8,788 nucleotides of DNA from Bacteroidota bacterium (GTDB lineage: Bacteria > Bacteroidota > Bacteroidia > B-17B0 > Aurantibacillaceae). The notes under the pieces are model-generated. The model was not told where the DNA came from. It worked only from the letters and a program-made list of their open reading frames with translations, and searched no databases. Below, in pieces: positions 1-6,726 of the stretch; within the stretch, counting starts at the first letter, position 1, and every line of letters starts with the position of its first letter. The stretch is taken from positions 1-8,788 of the forward strand of contig JANYBY010000304.1 in the NCBI GenBank assembly GCA_025360565.1. The letters are read 5' to 3'. The translations under genes and the position numbers were made by a program.

Positions 1-110
1 GAGAGCGGCGGGTTACACGGCTCGATCGCATTCGAACGAACAACAAACGACAATACACGACGGCGGACGGAATGGAGCGGGATGAGAGGGGCGGCGGAGA
101 GAAGAAGTGA
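1..110. other. Edge segment of aberrant base composition
   Basis: This stretch is about 59% G+C by hand count and has only about 10 T in 110 bases, with runs rich in G and A and a repeated CGGCGGA (61-67 and 92-98). The rest of the window is clearly AT-rich. I find no convincing coding sequence in it. It may be a sequencing or assembly artefact at a contig end, or a short foreign or low-complexity segment; the sequence alone cannot separate these. Normal AT-rich sequence resumes at about 111. Confidence 0.5.
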
Positions 111-134
111 GTAAATGAAATCGACACTAAAAAA

Positions 135-151
135 GGTTAATTTTATTAACC
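135..151 (+). other. Perfect small hairpin just before the first CDS
   Basis: GGTTAAT (135-141) and ATTAACC (145-151) form a perfect 7-bp stem with a 3-base loop. It ends one base before the TTG start assigned to the next gene, so it would lie in the 5' leader and could affect initiation. It could also be chance in AT-rich DNA. A competing short ATG frame (115-162) runs through it. Confidence 0.3.
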
Positions 152-152
152 A

Positions 153-890
153 TTGTTTATAAATACCTTAAAGAATCCTAAATTTAACCAGTTGAATTTT
201 TGGAAACCAATATTACTTCTTTTTGCAATAAGTCCTGTTTACGGCCAACAGCTTGTTAAAGGCACTGTGGTTGAGAAGGATACCAACGCCGTAATGCCGT
301 TTGTTTACATTATCAATAAGAGTAATGGTAATGGAACCATGAGTGATAACGATGGGCACTTTAGCTTGTATTCGAACCCGGATGATACGCTTATTTGTTC
401 TTATGTAGGGTATGCAAAACTTATTCAGCCCGTAAAAAAGCTGGTTGTAAATTCTAAAGGTGAAGTAAAACTGGTAATGAGTCAAATGCTCATCAACTTA
501 AATACAGTAATTGTTACTACGTTCAAAGTAAAGCCATATGAGCGTGAGTACATGAATAAAATTATTAACGAAAGTAAATTTCAGAAATTAAATTATTTGT
601 CAAGCCCAATTACCGCGCTGTATATGACCTACAGTAAGGAAGGTAGGCAAATAAGAAAGCTGGCAAAAATATTTGAAGATATAATGATCGATGAGGAAGT
701 GCAAAAAAAATTGAGTCCTGAAATATTGCGCAAATTAACCGGTGACGAAAAAATTGATTATGAAACGTTCAGAAAGTATTGTTATTATGTGAGCAATCAA
801 TTTATTCTTTCGCATGATGGGGTGGATCTTTATGCCAAAGTAATGGAGTGTTACAAGAAGTGGAAAATAGAGCGGGGGAGGAATAGATGA
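153..890 (+). CDS. Secreted carboxypeptidase-D-regulatory-like domain protein
   Basis: A 245-residue protein of a type common in Bacteroidota. Residues about 15-31 are hydrophobic and end in PVYG before QQ, consistent with an export signal. Residues about 34-123 match the carboxypeptidase regulatory-like beta-sandwich: a starting VKGTVVEKDT, MPFVYI, GTMSDNDGHFSL, and DDTLICSYVGY. In SusC/TonB-dependent receptors this domain forms the N-terminal extension, but here no plug or barrel follows. The remainder (about 124-245) is charged, probably helical and not recognised. The start is uncertain. TTG at 153 is the first possible start after an in-frame stop at 147-149; a second TTG at 192 would give a tighter signal peptide (MNFWKPILLLFAISPVYG). 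An ATG at 115 lies in another frame and stops at 160-162, so a frameshift near the contig edge is possible. The family call is firm; the role is unknown. Confidence 0.75.
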   Translation: MFINTLKNPKFNQLNFWKPILLLFAISPVYGQQLVKGTVVEKDTNAVMPFVYIINKSNGNGTMSDNDGHFSLYSNPDDTLICSYVGYAKLIQPVKKLVVNSKGEVKLVMSQMLINLNTVIVTTFKVKPYEREYMNKIINESKFQKLNYLSSPITALYMTYSKEGRQIRKLAKIFEDIMIDEEVQKKLSPEILRKLTGDEKIDYETFRKYCYYVSNQFILSHDGVDLYAKVMECYKKWKIERGRNR

Positions 891-991
891 TGGGAGGTTA
901 TCGGTTAAATGTTGTCGGTTGACAGCTGAAGATTTAGAGATAACAATTAACTAACTACTGATAACAAATAACATATAACACTCAACCAACA
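891..991. repeat. Degenerate GTTATC/GATAAC-type spacer repeats
   Basis: The gap between the first two genes is low in complexity. Its left side repeats GTTATCGGTT-like and TTGTCGGTT-like words (897-920). Its right side repeats GATAAC and AACTAACTAC words (938-976). GTTATCGGT (897-905) is nearly the reverse complement of ACTGATAAC (957-965), so the two sides form an imperfect inverted repeat. Function is unknown; it may be the remains of a short palindromic spacer element. A TTGACA at 919-924 is probably incidental. Confidence 0.4.
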
Positions 992-1564
992 ATGAAAAAG
1001 GAGTACATAACCAGCGTAACTAAACAATTTGAATACTACAGATCGTTGGGAGAAAAAACATTTGAGCAGGTGGATGAGCAAAAACTATTCTTTAAATTTA
1101 ATGAGGATAGTAACAGCATAGCCATTGTTGTTCAACATTTATGGGGAAATATGATGAGCCGCTGGACGGATCTTTTTACAAGCGATGGGGAAAAGGAATG
1201 GCGCAAACGCGATGTTGAATTTGAAGAGTGTGTTACAACAAAAGATGAGCTGATGAGAAAATGGAACGAAGGCTGGACCTGTTTATTTAATGTATTGAAT
1301 AATTTGAAGGAGGAAGATCTGGAAAAAATAATATACATTCGCAATCAGGGACATACCGTTATCGAAGCGATTAACAGGCAATTGGCGCATTACCCTTACC
1401 ACATAGGGCAAATTGTTTTTTTAGGAAAAATGCTGAGCAGCAATAATTGGCAGTCATTGTCCATTCCCAAAAATCAATCCGGGCAATACAACAGCAAAAA
1501 ATTTGCTCAGCCAAAAAGCAAAACACATTTTACGGATGAGTATTTAAAAGGGAAGAAAGAGTAG
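992..1564 (+). CDS. DUF1572 / DinB-fold family protein
   Basis: This 190-residue cytoplasmic protein looks like the DUF1572 branch of the DinB/YfiT four-helix-bundle superfamily. Three histidines sit where that fold usually binds a divalent metal: H49 in VVQHLWGN, and H133 and H137 in LAHYPYHIGQ. Other family-like features are the N-terminal helix ending in the QVDEQKLFFKFNEDSNSIA segment and the SIPKNQSGQYN tail after the last helix. About 20 lysine-rich residues extend beyond the core. Members have been linked to thiol-dependent transferase or stress roles, but the reaction for this subgroup is unknown. The ATG start follows an A-rich leader with no clear Shine-Dalgarno, usual in Bacteroidota. 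The gene converges with the next one, with only 5 bases between the stop codons. Confidence 0.85.
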   Translation: MKKEYITSVTKQFEYYRSLGEKTFEQVDEQKLFFKFNEDSNSIAIVVQHLWGNMMSRWTDLFTSDGEKEWRKRDVEFEECVTTKDELMRKWNEGWTCLFNVLNNLKEEDLEKIIYIRNQGHTVIEAINRQLAHYPYHIGQIVFLGKMLSSNNWQSLSIPKNQSGQYNSKKFAQPKSKTHFTDEYLKGKKE

Positions 1565-1569
1565 AAGAA

Positions 1570-3618
1570 TTATCGAGCAACCACAAACTTTTTACTAACG
1601 GTTCGCTCATTGCCTTTAAGAGCGATAAAGTAAAGTCCTGATGGTAGATCGCCGGTATTTAGTTCAAGTTTTGAACTTGAGGTCTGTGTTTGCCCTGTTA
1701 AAATTTCCTTTCCAATGGCATCGTAAACCCTGTAATTTATTTTTTCTCCAACGCCTTCAATAATTAAAAAAGCATTTGCAGGATTGGGCCAGAGAACCAA
1801 TTCTTCATTCTTCATTTTTAATTCGTTTAAACCAACTCCATTTACATATACCGTTGTGGTAATTGAAGCGGTACAGCCAAAGCTGTTAGTACCGGTAACT
1901 GTGTAAACTGTTGTAACTGTTGGACTAATAAGTATGGTTGTATTATTTGAACCGCCCGGAGACCATGAATACGTAAAAGCTCCGCCGGTGGTTAAGGTTA
2001 ATATTGTTCCCGGACTAACGGTTTGCGATGGTGTGATACTTAAGGTAGGGCCCGGAATAACCGAAAGATTTGTTGTGGCCGAACCTTGCGCGGTACAACC
2101 CGGTGCAGAACCAATAACAGTATAAGTTGTATAGGCTGTTGGCGATGCGCTTACAATTGGACTGTTAGGCGAAGGCGAAATTCCAAATGGAGGACTCCAG
2201 GTATAATTGGCCGCGCCGGCTGCCGTAAAAGTAGCGCTGCTGCCTTCGCAAACCGCAGTATTACTGACAACCGCGGTTACGGTTACGCCTGTTGCAACAG
2301 TAAATGTAACAGGCACACGCGGACTTGTACAACCCTGTTTTTTATAAATTAATTCTCCGTTAAATATTCTTGGTACACTTGTAACATTAAAATAAGAACC
2401 GCCCTTGCCTTCGTAATATTGCAGATCGGAATTGGATGCGAATAAATTGCCAAGAAAACTTCCGTTGGTATAATTAACTCCCGAACCGCCATTTGTAGTT
2501 ACATAAATTCCATAGATCTGTCCCGCCGGAACAGTAATTGCAAAAGTCCCGGGAATGGGCGTAAGAACCCCGCCACCCAATGGAATTACAGTTCCTGTGT
2601 AAGCAAGTGTCCACCCCGCATTTGACGTTTCGAAACCAACAAAAGTGCCTGCTCTGTACCAAACTTCAACGGTGGATGTAGTTAAACTATTGAAATGCAT
2701 TTTTAATCCGCTCAGGGTAACAGTTCCCACCGATTGAACATCGAACATATTCCCGAAAGAACTGTTTCCTCCCGCTAAAGTGGTAAATAAAGAATTTGAA
2801 AACGTAGAAGCGGCTTCTGCATAATACGTTGTGGTGGTGACCGTTGAAACGCTGAAATTATTTCCTGTTCCTAAAACAACTGTTGAAACAGGAGTGGCAT
2901 ACCAATTAAGTATTGCAGGTGTAAAGGCTGTTGCGGTTAAAGTACCGTTGGCCGGATTTCCGCAAGCAGCGGTACCCGTGGCGGAAATGGTTGGATCGGT
3001 AACACTCAGCGTTATTATTTGAATAGCGGTGCAGCCCGCAGTGTTTGTTCCGGCTACTGAATAGGTTGAAGTAATAGTTGGAGAAACACTGATGCTGGTT
3101 GTATTTGGACCCGTGCTCCAGGTATACGTATTTCCGCCTGTTGCATTTAAAGTTACTGTATTACCAAGACAAATGTTAAGTGGCCCCACAATATTTATTA
3201 CTGGACTAACGGTTCGCGTAGTGATACTAAAATCATTATTTGGGTTTCCGTCGCCGGGTAAATTGGTGGTGGCAGTAAAAGTATAAACGCCGCCAAAATT
3301 CATATTTACAATGCCAACCGTAAAGCTCACCGATGCGCCAACGCCTATTGCCGGCGCGTATGAAGAGGAAATAGTTTGATTCAAGGGCCCGGTTACATAA
3401 ACATTTACGGGTATGTTTGAAATAACGGTGGTGCCAAAATTCTGAATAGTAACAACAACCGATTGCGTTGTATTATAACAACCCCCGGTACTTGGCGAAG
3501 TGATGGCGGAAATACCTGCGTCTGCAATAATAATTTTTGGCAAATTAGTTTTAAGAACGCAAAGTGCGTTTACTTTAAAAGCGAGTATTAAAAGTACGAA
3601 TAGAGATCTGAACTGCAT
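1570..3618 (-). CDS. T9SS type A cargo protein with Ig-like repeats
   Basis: A 682-residue exported surface or secreted protein. An N-terminal signal peptide (about 1-18, ending VNA) is followed by a CARDB-like beta-sandwich (about 32-139: VVVTIQNFGTTVISNIPVNV, GDGNPNNDF). Ig-like repeats with the pattern C-x-G...TYTWS...TYSV...GC lie at about 145-206, 453-519 and 522-592; the third has lost its first cysteine. An Ig-like half with ILNWYATP/TTTYYAEA (about 207-273) is followed by a distinct 150-residue beta-rich region (about 274-425). The end (about 606-682) is a T9SS type A sorting domain: LWPNPANAFLII, YRVYDAIGKEI, LPSGLYFIAL and a basic KKFVVAR tail. This domain directs passage through the outer membrane and is normally cleaved. 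The protein is probably adhesive or structural; its ligand is unknown. It lies 83 bases downstream of the 3702-4352 gene on the same strand. Confidence 0.85.
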   Translation of the reverse strand: MQFRSLFVLLILAFKVNALCVLKTNLPKIIIADAGISAITSPSTGGCYNTTQSVVVTIQNFGTTVISNIPVNVYVTGPLNQTISSSYAPAIGVGASVSFTVGIVNMNFGGVYTFTATTNLPGDGNPNNDFSITTRTVSPVINIVGPLNICLGNTVTLNATGGNTYTWSTGPNTTSISVSPTITSTYSVAGTNTAGCTAIQIITLSVTDPTISATGTAACGNPANGTLTATAFTPAILNWYATPVSTVVLGTGNNFSVSTVTTTTYYAEAASTFSNSLFTTLAGGNSSFGNMFDVQSVGTVTLSGLKMHFNSLTTSTVEVWYRAGTFVGFETSNAGWTLAYTGTVIPLGGGVLTPIPGTFAITVPAGQIYGIYVTTNGGSGVNYTNGSFLGNLFASNSDLQYYEGKGGSYFNVTSVPRIFNGELIYKKQGCTSPRVPVTFTVATGVTVTAVVSNTAVCEGSSATFTAAGAANYTWSPPFGISPSPNSPIVSASPTAYTTYTVIGSAPGCTAQGSATTNLSVIPGPTLSITPSQTVSPGTILTLTTGGAFTYSWSPGGSNNTTILISPTVTTVYTVTGTNSFGCTASITTTVYVNGVGLNELKMKNEELVLWPNPANAFLIIEGVGEKINYRVYDAIGKEILTGQTQTSSSKLELNTGDLPSGLYFIALKGNERTVSKKFVVAR

Positions 3619-3639
3619 CTAATTAAAAAGTTTACTTTT

Positions 3640-3647
3640 CGAAGATA
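3640..3647 (-). promoter_or_regulatory. Possible Bacteroidota -7 promoter element
   Basis: On the minus strand this reads TATCTTCG, one base away from the Bacteroidota sigma-A -7 consensus TAnnTTTG. It lies 22 bases upstream of the start codon of the T9SS cargo gene, after a T-rich stretch. No good -33 TTTG is visible at the usual 19-21-base spacing, so this is only a weak candidate. Confidence 0.25.
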
Positions 3648-3684
3648 CAAAAAATAATTAATTTTTTAATTAAAATATGGTGTT

Positions 3685-3704
3685 TAGTGTTTGTCCAAAC
3701 ACTA
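3685..3704 (-). terminator. Perfect hairpin overlapping a stop codon
   Basis: TAGTGTTTG (3685-3693) and CAAACACTA (3696-3704) are exact reverse complements: an 8-bp stem with a 4-base loop, or 9 bp in DNA. The TAG stop of the 3702-4352 gene is part of the stem. On the minus strand, AT-rich sequence with several T runs follows, but not an immediate uridine tract. It could end or attenuate transcription of that gene ahead of the T9SS cargo gene, or be an mRNA-end stabiliser. Confidence 0.4.
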
Positions 3705-4352
3705 TTTCAGGAAATAGATTGGGTGCAGTTCGTTGTATTTTCTAAAATACCTGCTTATTTGTTCTTTTTGTTTTTTGTGTTTAAGCGTTTTAAACTCTGC
3801 GTAAACGGTAGAGTCTCTACTAATTAATTTTTCGGCAAGCTCCATGTTAAAAGGCATCATAATACCGTCGTAATAATTCATCAAAAATTCGCGCACTTCG
3901 GTGGTTTTATAATTGGTGGTCATACCCATTCCCCCAATACCGCCATATCCCGGATAATATGAAGGCGTAATTACCTCAACCGATGCCATTAAATAAGAAA
4001 TGGAACCAAAAACGGGAACGCGGTAAAACTTGCCCTTATAATTTATATGCAGCACATTGTTCTGGCAATAACCCCAAACGGTTTTACAATTTACCGAGAA
4101 TTTTTCATTTCCTTTTGAGAATAAAATTTTTTCGGGCTCCAATACTTTTCCAAAAAAATCGAGAATTTCCTTATTTAAATTGCTTTCGATCTGTTCTTTT
4201 CTTACAGGATCATTGCTTCTGAAATCTTCGTAATTAATATAAACACCCTCATTCATCTGGCAGTTTAAATTGCAAATAACACTGTCTTTTTGTGCTGAAA
4301 TCACAAGATTTAAAAGACTTAAAAATAATATTAAAGCAAATCTTAATTTCAT
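3702..4352 (-). CDS. Exported protein of unknown function
   Basis: A 216-residue protein that I cannot assign to a characterised family. Residues 1-20 are a clear signal peptide (hydrophobic core, ISA before QK), so it is exported to the periplasm or beyond; no lipobox cysteine or T9SS domain is seen. Cysteines at 27, 31, 89 and 96 could form disulphides. The segment 130-144 is rich in Gly and Tyr (PSYYPGYGGIGGMGM). The C-terminal part (about 155-216), with EFLMNYYDG, LAEKLISRDSTVYAEF and YFRKYNELHPIYF, resembles a motif I associate with uncharacterised exported Bacteroidota proteins, though I cannot name a family. ATG at 4350-4352 is the natural start. It diverges from the S8 protease across only 42 bases, so the two promoters must be close or overlapping. 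Confidence 0.75.
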   Translation of the reverse strand: MKLRFALILFLSLLNLVISAQKDSVICNLNCQMNEGVYINYEDFRSNDPVRKEQIESNLNKEILDFFGKVLEPEKILFSKGNEKFSVNCKTVWGYCQNNVLHINYKGKFYRVPVFGSISYLMASVEVITPSYYPGYGGIGGMGMTTNYKTTEVREFLMNYYDGIMMPFNMELAEKLISRDSTVYAEFKTLKHKKQKEQISRYFRKYNELHPIYFLK

Positions 4353-4394
4353 ACAGTAAATGTCGTTTTTTTTTCATAATTTTAAATTAAAATA

Positions 4395-6542
4395 ATGCAT
4401 ATGTTAAGATATTTACCGGTTTTTTTGATTATTTGGCTGTGTTTAAATTTCAATGCTCAATCGCCCATGAACAACGCCTTAAAAATGCGGATCAGCGATA
4501 AAGCACTTGCGCAACAATTCACAATCTTAGTAAAAGGTAATGTAGAAAGACTTAAAGGAAACAGTGCAGGGTTAAACTACGCGTTTAATTATTCTGCCGG
4601 CGATATTGCTTCTATTACTACAGATCTGAACTCACTCAGCAAATTAATTGAAACTAAAATTGTTTCACGCGCCGAATTTATTGAGGCAACAAAAATTCCT
4701 TTTAACGATACAATGGTTGTAAAGAACAGGATCATTGGTGTAAAAACCGGAACACCCCCCTTGCCACAAGCATACGATGGAACAGGTGTTGTTGTTGGAA
4801 TTATTGATACAGGAACAGATTGGAGGCACTTAGATTTTAAAGATGCCGGCGGAAATACGCGCATTCAATATATTTGGGAACAAAGTGTTTTTGGGGGCAC
4901 AGCAACACCACAGCCGTATAATTATGGAAAGGAATGGACAGCCGCTCAAATTAACGCGAACCAATGTACGCACAACGATGTGGCCGGAAGCGGACACGGT
5001 ACCCATGTTTCGGGCGTTGCGGTTGGCAACGGATTACAAACCGGAAAAATGCAAGGTGTTGCGCCGAAAGCGGATATTGTTGTGGTAGCGCTTAACTTTA
5101 ATTTAGCCGGGCCAACAATTGCCGACGCCGTAAATTATATTTTTGCTAAAGCAACTTTAATGGGTAAGCCTTGTGTTATTAACGCGAGTGTTGGCGATTA
5201 TAATGGAAGCCACGATGGTACCGACCTTGAAGCGAAGCTGATCGAGAACATGGTAAAAAATATTGGTGGCCGTGTAATGGTTGCTGCGGGCGGAAATGCG
5301 GGCACAGCGAGGTCGCATGTTAAAACCATTCCCCCGGTTGGCGATACAGCTTGGACCTGGCTTAATAATACTTCAAGTTACAATTTGTTTTACGCGGTTT
5401 ATGCCGATACACAACAAATAAAAAATGTGCAGATCAATATTGGGGCTAATAGAAAAGCAACTTATTTTAATTTGGGAAGCATTGGGTTTAAACCTTACAA
5501 TTACGGATTGGTCACACAGCAAATTGACACATTAAAACATCTTAACCAGAGAATTGGAATTTTAAAAACTTCGGCGAGCATTAACGCGTATGGAGTTTAC
5601 GAATTATATGTTAAGATAATTGCCGATACACTGGATCTGTTATGGAGAGTGGAAAGCAAAGGTGTTGGTTTACACCATTCATGGAATTTTGATTTTCATG
5701 ACCGGGCGCCCGGAATTATTTATCCAACGGTTGGGGTATATCCCCGCATGGTTAAATGCGTTAAGCCTGATACTTTATTTACGATCGTTTCAAGCTTTCA
5801 GTGTATTGATGATATTACAACTGTGGCAAATTATATGAACCTAACAAATTATACCGATATGAATAATATTTTGCAGCCAAGCAACGCGCCCGGTGGAAGC
5901 AGAAGTACCAGCAGTAGTTTAGGGCCAACACGTGACGGAAGACAAAAACCGGATATAGGGGCAACCGGCGATGGCGTGTTTGCCGCACTGTGTGTGGGTT
6001 TGCAGGCTTCTTATACGGTTAGTATTCCACAGTTTTTAGCGCCGGGCGGTAAACATATTTATGGTAGTGGAACATCTGCAGCTTCACCGGTAGTAGCCGG
6101 ATTTGCAGCATTATTCTTACAACGTTATCCAACCGCCACAAGTTATCAGGTAAAAAAAGCCATTACTAATTGCGCTTATACGGATGCATTCACCGGAACT
6201 GTAACGCCAACGGATGCTTGGGGCTACGGAAAACTGGATGGACTTGCAGCCATGCAATGTTACGTTGCCTTAAATAAAAACGAAGTAAAAATAAATGATA
6301 ATTTAATTACGGCATTTCCAAACCCGTTCAGCGATAAAGTAAATATTACTTTTAAGTCGGAAGTGAACGGAAAAATAAATGTTTACACCCTCGACGGAAA
6401 ATTAATTTTTGCGGATAAAATTTCGGGAATGAATTACGATTTAAAGGCGAGTAATTTTAATTCGGACTACAAAGGAATTTTATTTGTGCGGATCATTTCG
6501 GCTGATGAGAACATCAGCTTTAAGTTGGTTCATTCCAAATAA
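4395..6542 (+). CDS. Subtilisin-like S8 serine protease with T9SS signal
   Basis: A 715-residue secreted protease. A signal peptide covers about 1-21 (ending FNA before Q), then a short possible prodomain runs to about 110. The S8 catalytic set is complete: Asp138 in VGIIDTGTDW, His201 in GSGHGTHVSG, oxyanion Asn301 in VAAGGNAG and Ser561 in GSGTSAASP. SSLGPTRDGRQKPDIGA (508-523) precedes the serine, as in many S8 enzymes. About 190 residues between Asn301 and that motif form a beta-rich insert (about 315-495), possibly a jelly-roll like those of some S8 subfamilies. Residues about 637-715 are a T9SS type A sorting domain (FPNPFSDKVNI, INVYTLDGKLI, GILFVRI). The protein is probably released or surface-bound and active on external proteins. 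ATG at 4395 and ATG at 4401 (MLRYLP) are both plausible starts; 4401 gives the more typical signal peptide. Confidence 0.92.
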   Translation: MHMLRYLPVFLIIWLCLNFNAQSPMNNALKMRISDKALAQQFTILVKGNVERLKGNSAGLNYAFNYSAGDIASITTDLNSLSKLIETKIVSRAEFIEATKIPFNDTMVVKNRIIGVKTGTPPLPQAYDGTGVVVGIIDTGTDWRHLDFKDAGGNTRIQYIWEQSVFGGTATPQPYNYGKEWTAAQINANQCTHNDVAGSGHGTHVSGVAVGNGLQTGKMQGVAPKADIVVVALNFNLAGPTIADAVNYIFAKATLMGKPCVINASVGDYNGSHDGTDLEAKLIENMVKNIGGRVMVAAGGNAGTARSHVKTIPPVGDTAWTWLNNTSSYNLFYAVYADTQQIKNVQINIGANRKATYFNLGSIGFKPYNYGLVTQQIDTLKHLNQRIGILKTSASINAYGVYELYVKIIADTLDLLWRVESKGVGLHHSWNFDFHDRAPGIIYPTVGVYPRMVKCVKPDTLFTIVSSFQCIDDITTVANYMNLTNYTDMNNILQPSNAPGGSRSTSSSLGPTRDGRQKPDIGATGDGVFAALCVGLQASYTVSIPQFLAPGGKHIYGSGTSAASPVVAGFAALFLQRYPTATSYQVKKAITNCAYTDAFTGTVTPTDAWGYGKLDGLAAMQCYVALNKNEVKINDNLITAFPNPFSDKVNITFKSEVNGKINVYTLDGKLIFADKISGMNYDLKASNFNSDYKGILFVRIISADENISFKLVHSK

Positions 6543-6546
6543 TTTT

Positions 6547-6710
6547 TAACACAGAGGCACTGAGTCACAGAGTTTTTTTTCTCTCTGTGGATGTTTGTGA
6601 AACAATAAAACAATTAAACGTGATTTTTTAAACACAGAGTATAGGAGACCCAGAGTCACGGAGTTAATAAACTTTTTCTGTGCCTCAGTGGCTCTGTGCC
6701 TCCGTGTTTA
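6547..6710. repeat. CACAGAG-type inverted repeat array
   Basis: The protease-prmC spacer consists largely of CACAGAG/GGCAC words in both orientations. The left arm at 6548-6564 (AACACAGAGGCACTGAG) matches the reverse complement of the right end (about 6693-6709) at 15 of 17 positions. An inner pair (about 6630-6665 against 6678-6710) is more degenerate. CACAGAG (6566-6572) and CTCTGTG (6583-6589) form a local 7-bp hairpin around a T run. The array could fold into a long imperfect stem and may stop or stabilise the protease transcript. Similar spacer repeats occur in other Bacteroidota; there is no ORF inside. Confidence 0.65.
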
Positions 6711-6726
6711 AGAAGAGGTAATACCA

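Noticed and set aside
919..947. TTGACA-like box as a sigma-70 promoter for the DUF1572 gene
   Set aside because: Bacteroidota use a different consensus (TTTG / TAnnTTTG), and the word lies in a degenerate repeat spacer with a poor -10.
1934..3286. Several plus-strand frames opposite the T9SS cargo gene
   Set aside because: They are antisense to a clearly real, repeat-rich gene with strong coding features on the minus strand.
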